Shown one piece after another: positions 17,378-24,956 of a DNA stretch of 36,782 bases. The translations under genes were made by a program, and so were the position numbers. Below the pieces are notes generated by a model. The model was not told where the DNA came from and did not search any database. It saw only the letters and a list, made by a program, of their open reading frames with translations. Location of the stretch: the NCBI GenBank assembly GCA_905193155.1, contig CAJJNQ010000024.1, positions 1-36,782 of the forward strand. Direction: 5' to 3'. How positions within the stretch are numbered: the first letter of the stretch is position 1; the number at the start of each line of letters is the position of its first letter. The stretch comes from an uncultured Christensenella sp. (GTDB lineage: Bacteria > Bacillota > Clostridia > Christensenellales > UBA1750).

Positions 17378-18559
17378 TCATCGGAACAGCTCCGTTGCGC
17401 GGTCGAAGATGCCCTTCATATGGGCGATCAGCAGGCCGTAATTGACGAACGGCACGCCCTGCCGGGCGGCCTCGTTCAGGCGGTAGAGCACCTCGCGGTC
17501 GTTGAGCATGCAGCCGCCGCAGTGGATCACCAGCTTGTAGCGCGAAAGATCCTGCGGGAATTCCGCGCCGGAGCAGGTTTCAATGTTCAGGTTGCATCCG
17601 CTGTGGGCGCGCAGCCATTTCGGGATCTTGACCGTGCCGATGTCCTCGCACTGGCGGTGATGCGTACAGCCCTCGGCGATGAGCACGGTGTCGCCGTCTT
17701 GGAGCGTATCGACGGCGGGCATGGCGCGCATCGCGGAATCGAGATAGCCCTTGTAGCGCGCCATCAGGATGGAAAACGAGGTGAGGGTGATGTCCCCCGG
17801 CGTATCGGCGGCGACCTGCTCAAAGGCCTGACTGTCGGTCACGACCATGCGGGGGCGCTTGCCCAGGGAGGCCAGCGTCGCCTTCAGCTCGGTTTCCTGC
17901 ACGACAACGGCGACGGCGCCTGCCTCCAGAATGTCGCGGATGGTCTGCTGCTGGGGCAGAATGAGCCGCCCCTTGGGCGCGGCCTTGTCGATCGGCACCA
18001 CCAGCACGATATAGTCCATCGGGTCGATCAAATCGGCAATCAGCGGAACCTTGTGCGCGTCGTCCGGCGTTAAGTGCGCAATGCGCTCCTTGAGTTCGGT
18101 CACGCCGCGGCCGGTTTTGGCAGAGACGCAGATCGCGTGCGCTTCGTCCTCCATGGGACGATCCTGCTCGTCGCACTTGTTGTAGACCACAAGATAGGGC
18201 AGGTTCATCTCTTTCACGCGGGCCAGCAGCGCGCGGTCCTGCGCCTGCATCCCCTCGGCAGCGTCCACCACCAACAGCGCGATGTCGGTCTTGCGCAGCA
18301 CCTGAAAGCTTTTTTCGACGCGCTTTTGTCCCAACTCGCCCTCATCATCCAGGCCGGGGGTGTCGATCATCACCACCGGCCCCAGCGGCAGCAGCTCCAT
18401 GGCCTTTTGCACCGGATCGGTGGTCGTGCCCTTGACCTCGGAGACGATGGCAAGGTTCTGGCCGGTCAGAGCGTTGACGAGGCTGGATTTGCCTGCATTG
18501 CGGCGGCCGAACAGCCCGATGTGGGTGCGGACGCCCGAAGGCGCGGAATTCATGCTCAT
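17378..18559 (-). CDS. hydF: [FeFe]-hydrogenase maturation GTPase HydF
   Basis: 393 residues. HydF is the scaffold on which the 2Fe subcluster of the H-cluster is assembled before transfer to apo-hydrogenase. The N-terminal GTPase has its P-loop at 18-25 (GRRNAGKS), a TTT switch I, DTPG (G3), NKCD (G4) and SAK (G5). The C-terminal cluster-binding domain carries the HydF signature C298-x-H300, then 45 residues, then H346-C347-x2-C350. It starts 4 bases after the hydE stop, with AAAGGAGAGG inside the end of hydE, so the two form an operon. hydG and a hydrogenase gene are not in the window. Confidence 0.96.
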   Translation of the reverse strand: MSMNSAPSGVRTHIGLFGRRNAGKSSLVNALTGQNLAIVSEVKGTTTDPVQKAMELLPLGPVVMIDTPGLDDEGELGQKRVEKSFQVLRKTDIALLVVDAAEGMQAQDRALLARVKEMNLPYLVVYNKCDEQDRPMEDEAHAICVSAKTGRGVTELKERIAHLTPDDAHKVPLIADLIDPMDYIVLVVPIDKAAPKGRLILPQQQTIRDILEAGAVAVVVQETELKATLASLGKRPRMVVTDSQAFEQVAADTPGDITLTSFSILMARYKGYLDSAMRAMPAVDTLQDGDTVLIAEGCTHHRQCEDIGTVKIPKWLRAHSGCNLNIETCSGAEFPQDLSRYKLVIHCGGCMLNDREVLYRLNEAARQGVPFVNYGLLIAHMKGIFDRATELFR

Positions 18560-18563
18560 GGTT

Positions 18564-19610
18564 TTATTTCCCCTCTCCTTTATAATCTCCGCGGTCGATC
18601 ACGACTTCATAGCCTGCCGCCGCCAGGTGTTCCCGCAGGGCGCGCAGGCTCTCCGCCGCTTCCTCCCCGCTGGTCGCTTTGTTATCATACAATAGGTATT
18701 TACTGCGATCTTCCAGGGGGGAAAGGTTCGGCATGACCACATTGCACCCGGCGTTCATGCCCTTGATGCGCCCGTCGCCGTCGATGGTGGCCAGCGCGGT
18801 GGTGGCGGGCAGCAGCACATTCGGCAGCAGCAGCCGCACGATGGAAAGGCACAGCAGTGTCCGCTCCGTCGACCCTGCGGGGAAGTCCTTAAGCGGCGTG
18901 GCGTGGTGCGGAATGAAAGGCCCCAGCCCCACCATCTGCGGCTTTAACTCCTGTAAAAAGCGGAAGTCCCGCACGATGCACTCCGTCGTCTGATAGGGTG
19001 AGCCTACCATGAAACCTGCGCCGGTCTGAAAACCGATCGCCTTCAAGTCCCGCAGGCATTGCAGCCGATGCGTCATCGTCATGGAAACTGGATGAAGCCT
19101 GGCGTAATGCGCTTCGTCTGCGGTTTCGTGGCGGAGCAGATAGCGGTTTGCGCCCGCGTCGTAGAGCCGCTTAAAGCTCTCCCGCCCGCGTTCGCCCAGC
19201 GACAGCGTGATGGCGCAGTCGGGATAAGCTTGCCGCATGGCGCGGACGATGTCCGTCATGCGCTCGTCGGTATACCAGCCGTCCTCGCCGCCTTGCAGCA
19301 CGAAGGTGCGGAAGCCCAGCGCATATCCGCTTTCGCAGCAGGAGAGGATCTGTTCCTTCGTCAGCCGGTAGCGTTCACAGGAGGCATTGCTCTTTCGGAT
19401 GCCGCAATAAAGGCAGTCGTTTTTGCAGTAGTTCGTCAGTTCGATCAAGCCGCGGATGTAGACTTTGCGGTCGTAGTGCGCGTCCCGAACGGCGCGCGCC
19501 CTTTCAAAGAGGAAGTCCCGATCCGCGCCGGACGATTGATCCAGCAGGACGGCAAACTCCGCATTTGTCAGGTCGCGCTCTCGCTCGAGCCTTTCAATGA
19601 GTTCTTTCAT
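18564..19610 (-). CDS. hydE: [FeFe]-hydrogenase H-cluster radical SAM maturase HydE
   Basis: 348 residues; started at the ATG 6 bases after GGAGGAAAG, rather than at an upstream ATG lying inside the leader terminator. Radical SAM motif CKNDCLYC gives Cys62/66/69 for the 4Fe-4S cluster; GGEDG follows for SAM binding. The protein keeps the biotin-synthase/HydE-type barrel throughout (for example GLGPFIPHHATP and the PNLSP segment). HydE works with HydG and HydF to build the diiron centre of [FeFe]-hydrogenase. Transcribed from its own promoter through a structured leader (19626-19769), with hydF directly behind it. Confidence 0.95.
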   Translation of the reverse strand: MKELIERLERERDLTNAEFAVLLDQSSGADRDFLFERARAVRDAHYDRKVYIRGLIELTNYCKNDCLYCGIRKSNASCERYRLTKEQILSCCESGYALGFRTFVLQGGEDGWYTDERMTDIVRAMRQAYPDCAITLSLGERGRESFKRLYDAGANRYLLRHETADEAHYARLHPVSMTMTHRLQCLRDLKAIGFQTGAGFMVGSPYQTTECIVRDFRFLQELKPQMVGLGPFIPHHATPLKDFPAGSTERTLLCLSIVRLLLPNVLLPATTALATIDGDGRIKGMNAGCNVVMPNLSPLEDRSKYLLYDNKATSGEEAAESLRALREHLAAAGYEVVIDRGDYKGEGK

Positions 19611-19625
19611 ACCCTTTCCTCCGCC

Positions 19626-19769
19626 AAAAAAGCGGCCCGCGCACACGCTCTTTTCTGCGCGTGCGGGACCGCCTTTGGTCTATTTTCTTGTTTTTCCCGC
19701 CGCCTTTCCCCTTAGCCGGAGCTTTGGGGTCAGAGCGCCGCAGCCTTCTTTTTGATTCGGAGCGCTGCG
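19626..19769 (-). promoter_or_regulatory. Structured leader with terminator directly before hydE (candidate attenuator or riboswitch)
   Basis: Read on the minus strand after the hydE promoter: a stem CGCAGC/GCTGCG (19764-19769 with 19739-19744), a hairpin with CCCC/GGGG ends (19708-19729), then a strong GC-rich stem (19632-19672) followed by TTTTTT (19626-19631). The terminator ends only a few bases before the hydE ribosome binding site, so it is unlikely to serve the upstream gene. GCGGGA at 19695-19700 can pair with TCCCGC at 19663-19668 in the terminator arm, giving an alternative antiterminator. I recognise no known riboswitch class. Confidence 0.6.
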
Positions 19770-19777
19770 TTGGAAAA

Positions 19778-19806
19778 AGAATAACACATTCTGCCGCCGC
19801 CGTCAA
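19778..19806 (-). promoter_or_regulatory. Promoter of hydEF
   Basis: On the minus strand: TTGACG (19801-19806), 17-bp spacer, TATTCT (19778-19783). It lies just past the stop of the methyltransferase gene, giving hydE a leader of ~160 bases. Confidence 0.65.
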
Positions 19807-19809
19807 TTC

Positions 19810-20328
19810 TTACGGCTTCTGGAAGCAGAGGCTGATCTGCCCGGCATTGTCGCGGTGCATGAGCAGCAGCAGCCCGGCTTCATCGCCGAAGGCACGAATC
19901 TGATCCAAGCTCACCCCGCGGCCGGAACAATGCACTTCGTAATCCGCGTGCAGGTTCTGTCCGGGCAGCACGATATCCAGATGCACTTTGGCGGGATAGG
20001 TGTCAAATTCCATATCCCATATGTGCATCAGGCCTCCTTTGCGCAGCACACGCGCCGCTTCGGCCAACACCTCGCGCCGGGTGGCTTCGTCCATATACAT
20101 CAGCGCATAAAACATCGTCACATGGTCGAATTTGCCGTCCGGGAAGTCGAGCTTTCGTGCGTCGGCCACAACGCGGGCGCATTTTTCCGGCAGATTGTCG
20201 AATTCTTCAGGCTCTTTGTCCACCGCTGTGACCTGCCGTCCGTACAGGCGGCCGATCACGCTCTCACCGCCGCCGCCGATATCGAGAATCGCGCCGGCCA
20301 GTGTTTTATCCAGCTTGATGACGGGCAT
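19810..20328 (-). CDS. Class I SAM-dependent methyltransferase
   Basis: 172 residues, started at the ATG preceded by TAGGAGGAAA; an open frame continues 19 codons further upstream without a site. SAM-binding motif I is ILDIGGGG, followed by an acidic motif II (VTAVDKEP) and motif IV-like FDHVTMFYALMYM; the post-motif RVLRKGGLMHIWD is typical of UbiE/methyltransferase-11 proteins. The methyl acceptor cannot be told from the sequence. It is followed closely by the hydEF promoter but is separated from hydE by that promoter and terminator, so co-regulation is doubtful. Confidence 0.8.
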   Translation of the reverse strand: MPVIKLDKTLAGAILDIGGGGESVIGRLYGRQVTAVDKEPEEFDNLPEKCARVVADARKLDFPDGKFDHVTMFYALMYMDEATRREVLAEAARVLRKGGLMHIWDMEFDTYPAKVHLDIVLPGQNLHADYEVHCSGRGVSLDQIRAFGDEAGLLLLMHRDNAGQISLCFQKP

Positions 20329-20474
20329 AGCTGATTTCCTCCTACCGATGCGCGGGGTGAGGAGTAAGTATAAAAGCCTCGCCACGCGTGGGATTACCTA
20401 AAGCATAACACTTGTAAACTTTCTATTCTATTCCTGGTTTTTCCTGCTGAACGGATGAAAAAACCTGTTTTGTT

Positions 20475-21290
20475 TCACGATGTGGGTTGACGCAACATTC
20501 TGTGGTAGCCGGGCGCATCGGAGGGTGCTTCCGTCACGACGCACAGCGTGCCGCGCTCAATCATCTTTTCCATCCGCAGTGCGAGAAAGCCGTCGCCCAC
20601 GCCGGGGCGGTCGCGTCCCAGCACTTCCCCGATCACTTTGGCCTGCAAAAAGGCCGCGCCGCCCTGCCGGTCGATTGCTCGCTCAATCAGGAAATCATAA
20701 AAATCCTCCGGCACGCTGTGCAGCCTGCCGTTGATCTGCGCGCGCAGGGGAGCATTTTCCCGCATCAAATCCCCCCAAAGCGCGCTTTCTGCCAGGAGAC
20801 GCATGGGGCTGCATCGCTGCGCCGCTCTGGAAAGGCGCGCAAAATTCTCCGGAAGCACATCGCCCCAGCCGTTGTATTCCACCCGCACACCGACGGATTC
20901 CTCCGCCGCGGGCAATTCCGCGATCCAAAGCTGCTCTGCCGGCACACCCCAGCGTTTCATCTGGTGTGCAAACCAGGAAAGGCCGCAGCGCTCGGCGGGC
21001 TGGGCGCTCGTCCAGAGCCGCGCCTCTTCGCCTGCCAGCATTCGTTTTTTTGCGCTCTCCCAACCGGCCTTCGCGGCGGCAAAGCAATGCCGCGCGGCCT
21101 CTTCGCCGATTTCGTCCGGTGCGAAAGAAAACAGCGCCCGCAGCGTGTCCATTCGCGCTCGGCCTATTCCCTCCTGTGCAATGTCGCCTGCGTCCAGCGC
21201 CAGCGCAAAAGACAGCACGTCTGCGCTTTTGCACAGTCGGGCACAGACCAATCCGCCTGCGGCGCTCTCGCCGAACAGGATTTCCATCAT
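20475..21290 (-). CDS. DUF1835/DUF3658-type protein
   Basis: 271 residues, started at the first of two adjacent ATGs, 7 bases after GGAGGAAAAA. The N-terminus (MEILFGESAAGGL, then a conserved ALALDAGDI) matches the DUF1835 pattern, and the C-terminal part (segments DFYDFLIERAI and GDGFLALRMEKMIERG) fits the companion DUF3658. Biochemical role unknown in the family. It is expressed divergently from udk and is a single-gene unit with no clear terminator. Family call from memory of the consensus, moderately sure. Confidence 0.7.
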   Translation of the reverse strand: MMEILFGESAAGGLVCARLCKSADVLSFALALDAGDIAQEGIGRARMDTLRALFSFAPDEIGEEAARHCFAAAKAGWESAKKRMLAGEEARLWTSAQPAERCGLSWFAHQMKRWGVPAEQLWIAELPAAEESVGVRVEYNGWGDVLPENFARLSRAAQRCSPMRLLAESALWGDLMRENAPLRAQINGRLHSVPEDFYDFLIERAIDRQGGAAFLQAKVIGEVLGRDRPGVGDGFLALRMEKMIERGTLCVVTEAPSDAPGYHRMLRQPTS

Positions 21291-21320
21291 GGCTTTTTCC
21301 TCCGCCTCTGTTATGCGTTG

Positions 21321-21349
21321 AGTATAGCACGGTGTGCATGATGGCACAA
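21321..21349 (-). promoter_or_regulatory. Promoter of the DUF1835 gene
   Basis: On the minus strand: TTGTGC (21344-21349), 17-bp spacer, TATACT (21321-21326), about 30 bases before the ATG. Confidence 0.65.
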
Positions 21350-21369
21350 TCGCAAAGCCTTGGGGTAAA

Positions 21370-21398
21370 TTGCGCCGAAGCGGCGGCTATGGTAAAAT
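21370..21398 (+). promoter_or_regulatory. Promoter of udk
   Basis: TTGCGC (21370-21375), 17-bp spacer, TAAAAT (21393-21398), about 40 bases before the udk ATG; divergent from the DUF1835 promoter. Confidence 0.65.
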
Positions 21399-21437
21399 CA
21401 TTTATGTCAGATTCAGGGAAAAAGAGGAGGAGTTTTC

Positions 21438-22061
21438 ATGAAGGACGTGATTACCATCGGCATTGCGGGCGGCACGGGCAGCGGCAAGACCACCATCACC
21501 CGCCGCATCGCAGAGGCCTTCGGCGGAGACGTGAGTGTGCTCTATCACGACAATTATTATAAGCGGCACGACGATCTTTCCTATGAAGAGCGCGCGAAGC
21601 TCAATTACGACCATCCCGATGCCTTCGATACGAATTTGCTGATCGAGCATCTGGACGCGCTGCGCCGCGGAGAAACGGTGGAGTGCCCAACTTATGATTA
21701 CGCGGCGCACAACCGCGCTGCGGAAACCATTACGGTGCGCCCGGCCAAGGTCATTGTGGTCGAGGGCATCCTGATCTTTGCGGAGCCGGAGCTGTGCCGG
21801 CGGCTGGACATCAAAATCTTTGTTGATACCGATGCGGATGTGCGCATCCTGCGCCGCATTGTGCGCGATACCAAGGAGCGCGGCCGCAGCCTGGATTCCG
21901 TCGTGGCGCAGTATCTGGCTACGGTCAAGCCCATGCACGAGCAGTTCGTCGAGCCCTCCAAGCGCAACGCGGATCTCATCATTCCGGAGGGCGGGCACAA
22001 CGAGATCGCCATGGATTTTGTGATCGAGCGCATCCGCGCCCATGTGGAGGGCAGGCGGTAG
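21438..22061 (+). CDS. udk: Uridine kinase (uridine/cytidine monophosphokinase)
   Basis: 207 residues, the usual Udk length. It phosphorylates uridine and cytidine to UMP and CMP with ATP or GTP in pyrimidine salvage. Features: P-loop GGTGSGKT (11-18), the HDNYYK substrate segment, NYDHPDAFD, the YDY nucleoside-binding stretch, and the RRIVRDTKERGR lid region. AGAGGAGG precedes the ATG. Directly downstream is the wreck of a second pyrimidine-salvage gene, tdk, which suggests the two once formed a salvage operon. Confidence 0.95.
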   Translation: MKDVITIGIAGGTGSGKTTITRRIAEAFGGDVSVLYHDNYYKRHDDLSYEERAKLNYDHPDAFDTNLLIEHLDALRRGETVECPTYDYAAHNRAAETITVRPAKVIVVEGILIFAEPELCRRLDIKIFVDTDADVRILRRIVRDTKERGRSLDSVVAQYLATVKPMHEQFVEPSKRNADLIIPEGGHNEIAMDFVIERIRAHVEGRR

Positions 22062-22068
22062 GAGCCGT

Positions 22069-22425
22069 GGCAAGGCTTGGTTTTATATCAAATATGGCGC
22101 AATGGGGCATCCCCCCATCCGTCCAGGTGCGAATCACGCAGTTCGATGATGAGAAGTTGGAGATGAAGGTTTGGGGCTTATCAAGGTTTTGATCGACGAT
22201 CGGAACGGCGCCGGGGACGGATTTTCCGATCTATTTCTTTGATGGCGCGCTGTCTGATGGAATTGGCCGATTTCCATCGCCAAAGTCAAAACGATCTGTG
22301 CCTGCGGACACAAGGCCATCGTCAACGTCCCCATTGCCCCGCAGGGGAACAGCGTTGCTCCGGTGTGCAGATCCGGCTCGGCGGCAATAGCTATCTTGCG
22401 ATGTGCTGCAATGCCGACCGGAGAA
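22069..22425 (+). pseudogene. tdk: Decayed thymidine kinase (tdk) remnant
   Basis: No intact frame, but fragments of a type II thymidine kinase appear in the right order on one strand. The N-terminal KYGAMG is at ~22093-22110, ITQFxxExxEMKVW at ~22133-22174 and LIKxxIDDRNGAG at ~22177-22214. The join then skips the middle of the enzyme to a TDF segment (~22217), LMELAD, SIAKVKTICACGHKAIVN (~22271-22326), and GVQIRLGGNSYLAMC (~22362-22406). At least three frameshifts, a small N-terminal gap and a loss of roughly 80 central codons (including the DE-QF active-site region) destroy function. Family matching is from memory of Firmicute Tdk sequences; the ordered matches across three frames make chance unlikely. 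From 22426 to 22583 I see nothing further. Confidence 0.8.
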
Positions 22426-22583
22426 AAAGCGCCCGGCAATCCGATATTTCGAGTCGGGAGAAATGATCCAAAGCAAAATGAGACAGCGCGTGAGTTGTCG
22501 CTGTTTGCTTTGAAAAAAATGAACCGCAAAGCGAACCGCTGGACCGCATTGCGGAAAACCTCACAAAAAAACGCCGGTTCAGC

Positions 22584-22612
22584 TTGTCTGTTGTTCGGCG
22601 TTATGCTATCAT
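22584..22612 (+). promoter_or_regulatory. Promoter of the RraA-like gene
   Basis: TTGTCT (22584-22589), 17-bp spacer, TATCAT (22607-22612), ~37 bases before the start codon. Confidence 0.7.
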
Positions 22613-22649
22613 GAACACAGAAGACAAAATTTACAAGGGGGACGATGTA

Positions 22650-23606
22650 ATGTTTTTTTACACCAAAGAAGAAGTGATCAAGCTCACCCCCCAGTGGACG
22701 GGCGAGCGCCTGGAGGACGGCCGTCCGAAGGTTCCCGCTTCCGTGCTGGAGCGCATGCGCAAGCTGACGCTGGAGGAAGTCTGGGGAACGGCCTGGATGC
22801 AGGGCTATGAGTTTCAGGCGGAGGGTCACTTCCTGCACACCCATCCCACCGAGGATCACCGCATGGTTGGCCGCGCCGTGACCTGCGTCTGCGTCCCGCT
22901 GCGCCAGGATCTGCATGAGGTCGCTACCGCCGAGTCTCGCGAGTTCGGCTTCATGGGCGGCTACAACAAGTCTGCGGTTGACCGTCTGGTCGAAGACGAC
23001 GTCATGGTCGTCGACCTGTTTGACAAGGTGCACTACGGCACCTTCTTCGGCGGCAACCTGTCTACCCAGCTCAAGAATAAGACCAAGCGCGGCGGCGCGG
23101 TGGTCTGGGGCGGCATCCGCGACCTGGATCAGGTCAAGAAGATCGACGGCATCCAGATCTACTACCGCGGCAGCCATCCCACCCCGATCCGCGACTATGT
23201 CATGACCGGCTACAACGCGCCCTGCCGCATCGGCGAGGCCATCTGCATGCCCGGCGACATCGTCTTCGGCTCCAACGAGGGCGTCGTCTTCATCCCTGCG
23301 CACCTGGCGGAAAAGACCGTGGACAGTGCGGAGAAGTCCCACCTGAAGGACGATTTCGGCTTCGAGCGCCTGAAGCAGGGCGTCTACAACGCGACCGAGA
23401 TCGACCATGTCTGGACGGAAGAAATGTGGAATGACTTTATGGGCTGGTTCAAGAGCGATGAAAATGCTCAGAAGTTCAGCTACCTCGATTGGACGGAAGA
23501 TCTCGAACTTGCGCGCAAGATGAGAGAGGATCCTGAAACCATGCAGCGCATGGCTGCACGCTTCGGCGCCCGCGGCGGCAATTCCCCGGCTCGTTCCACC
23601 ATCTAA
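22650..23606 (+). CDS. RraA-family protein, extended form (possible lyase or aldolase)
   Basis: 318 residues, started at the ATG 9 bases after AAGGGGG; upstream ATGs lie in the promoter region. The core (about 70-225) has the RraA/HMG-aldolase pattern: GG at 134-135, R157-D158 at the standard spacing, a fold-typical YYRGSHPTP, and PGD (201-203) followed by GVVFIP. Typical RraA-like enzymes are ~160-230 residues; this one has extra N-terminal (~65) and C-terminal (~90) segments. The acidic residue usual three after RD is Q161, with D160 beside it. Family members either cleave hydroxy-oxo acids or inhibit RNase E; the sugar-catabolic context favours an enzyme, for example acting on a sugar-acid intermediate. 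Substrate unknown. Confidence 0.75.
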   Translation: MFFYTKEEVIKLTPQWTGERLEDGRPKVPASVLERMRKLTLEEVWGTAWMQGYEFQAEGHFLHTHPTEDHRMVGRAVTCVCVPLRQDLHEVATAESREFGFMGGYNKSAVDRLVEDDVMVVDLFDKVHYGTFFGGNLSTQLKNKTKRGGAVVWGGIRDLDQVKKIDGIQIYYRGSHPTPIRDYVMTGYNAPCRIGEAICMPGDIVFGSNEGVVFIPAHLAEKTVDSAEKSHLKDDFGFERLKQGVYNATEIDHVWTEEMWNDFMGWFKSDENAQKFSYLDWTEDLELARKMREDPETMQRMAARFGARGGNSPARSTI

Positions 23607-23622
23607 TTTCATCGCATCTTGA

Positions 23623-23658
23623 AAAAGCGCTGCCCGGCTTCGGTTGGGCAGCGCTTTT
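23623..23658 (+). terminator. Intrinsic terminator after the RraA-like gene
   Basis: 13-bp perfect stem (23623-23635 with 23646-23658), 10-nt loop, ending in TTTT, with AAAA on the other side, so it could act on both strands. Confidence 0.9.
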
Positions 23659-23687
23659 ATCGCATGAAAAGAAAAGAGGGAGAGCGC

Positions 23688-24446
23688 ATGAGCAGTCTAT
23701 ACAATCGCGCGGAGATTTACGATCTGTTGGAGAGCGAGAAGAGAAACGAGGCTACCCGAAGGGACTGGCAGGGCTTTCTGGGCGGCAGAAGTATACGGAC
23801 GCTGCTCGACGTCAGCATCGGAACCGGCGGCATGACGCTGCCGCTTCAGGAATTGGGGATTGCGGTCTGCGGCTCCGATCTGAGCGAAGCCATGCTGAAG
23901 CGGTGCAGGGAAAAGGCGATGAAAAAGCAGAAGCCCGTGGAGCTCAAGCGCTGCGATTTCCGGGATCTTTCCGCCTGGCAGGATCGGCAGTTCGACTGCG
24001 TGACGAGCACGGGCAATTCGCTGGGCTATGTCTCCAACGAGGATGTGCGCAAAGTGCTGGAGGAAATGGACGCGCACGTTCGCCCCGGCGGCTATCTCTG
24101 CTTCGATTCGCGGAACTGGGAAAAGATTCAGCGGGAAAAGCAGCGGTTTTATCTCTATCCGCCCTTCTTCCACGAAGGAACCCGCATCAACCTCGTGCAG
24201 GTTTGGGATCACAACCCGGACGGCACCATCACCTTCAACCTCCTGTATACCTTCGAGCGGGAAAACAGGATCGTTCAAAAGGAGATTTTTGAAGAGCGGT
24301 ATACGCCGTTTCCGCTGGAAATCGCCCGGCGGAAGCTGCGCGAAATGGGGTATGGCGAGCCGGAAGTCAAGCCCGTGCCCAGCTTTGCGTCCGAGACGGA
24401 CTTTGAGAACATGGATTGGTACAGGATCATCGCGCAGAAACAGTAG
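23688..24446 (+). CDS. Class I SAM-dependent methyltransferase
   Basis: 252 residues, started at the ATG after GAGGGAGAG; an earlier in-frame ATG lies within the terminator hairpin. Motif I is LLDVSIGTGG (residues ~38-47), motif II GSDLSEAML, then a Cys/Asp-rich motif III (RCDFRDLS) and LLYTFERE beta strands typical of methyltransferase-25/11 enzymes. Acceptor unknown. It stands 30 bases beyond a terminator, with no clear promoter of its own and a T-run (24450-24456) directly after its stop codon. Confidence 0.8.
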   Translation: MSSLYNRAEIYDLLESEKRNEATRRDWQGFLGGRSIRTLLDVSIGTGGMTLPLQELGIAVCGSDLSEAMLKRCREKAMKKQKPVELKRCDFRDLSAWQDRQFDCVTSTGNSLGYVSNEDVRKVLEEMDAHVRPGGYLCFDSRNWEKIQREKQRFYLYPPFFHEGTRINLVQVWDHNPDGTITFNLLYTFERENRIVQKEIFEERYTPFPLEIARRKLREMGYGEPEVKPVPSFASETDFENMDWYRIIAQKQ

Positions 24447-24516
24447 GTCTTTTTTGATAGATATGGAAGCGAACCATTTCGAGTTTCTGCCAATCGGAGT
24501 GAATAGAGGGAGTTAA

Positions 24517-24819
24517 AATGATGGAGATCGGCGCGTAGGGCTGGCAGTCCTTCACCCGGGCTTGTTCAAGTATATGTATTTATATGATCTGAAGGTAAGC
24601 AGGGAATACCGCGGGCGGCATATCGGACGAAGGCTGATACAAAAATCAAAGGAGATTGCCGTTCAAAACGGCTATTACGGACTTTATACGCAGGGGCAGG
24701 GCAACAATCCGGGAGCCTGTTTGTTCTATTTGAATTGCGGGTTTTATATCGGCGGATTGGATACAAATGTTTATCGTCATACCAAACAGGAAGGGAAAGC
24801 GGATACAATGATTTTTTGA
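24517..24819 (+). pseudogene. 5'-truncated GNAT acetyltransferase remnant
   Basis: An open stretch of 100 codons after a stop at 24514, without a start codon linked to a ribosome binding site (the only options are TTG 24562 and an internal ATG). The visible part is the C-terminal half of a GNAT fold: VSREYRGRHIGRRLI is the acetyl-CoA pyrophosphate-binding motif A (R/Q-x2-G-x-G/A), then NNPGACLFYLNCGF as in motif B. A full GNAT needs ~60-80 further N-terminal residues, so this fragment is probably not functional. Confidence 0.65.
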
Positions 24820-24896
24820 AAAGGACGGCTGCGGAATTCGTTGATTCTTTAGCTGTCTTTTTAATTTTGCCTGTTTTCTAATGCAGCCGGATGCGA

Positions 24897-24902
24897 TATA
24901 AT
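24897..24902 (+). promoter_or_regulatory. -10 element of the rhaA promoter
   Basis: TATAAT, about 55 bases before the rhaA start. The -35 region at 17-bp spacing is weak (TTTTCT, 24874-24879), so activator dependence, as with sugar-induced genes, is possible. Confidence 0.55.
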
Positions 24903-24956
24903 GAGCTTGGAACACAGAACGACAACATCCGAAAAACAAGGAGGATGATTTTTACC

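Noticed and set aside
19594..19806. Small basic 70-residue frame upstream of hydE
   Set aside because: It crosses the terminator stem and hydE start and is explained by the structured leader; no ribosome binding site.
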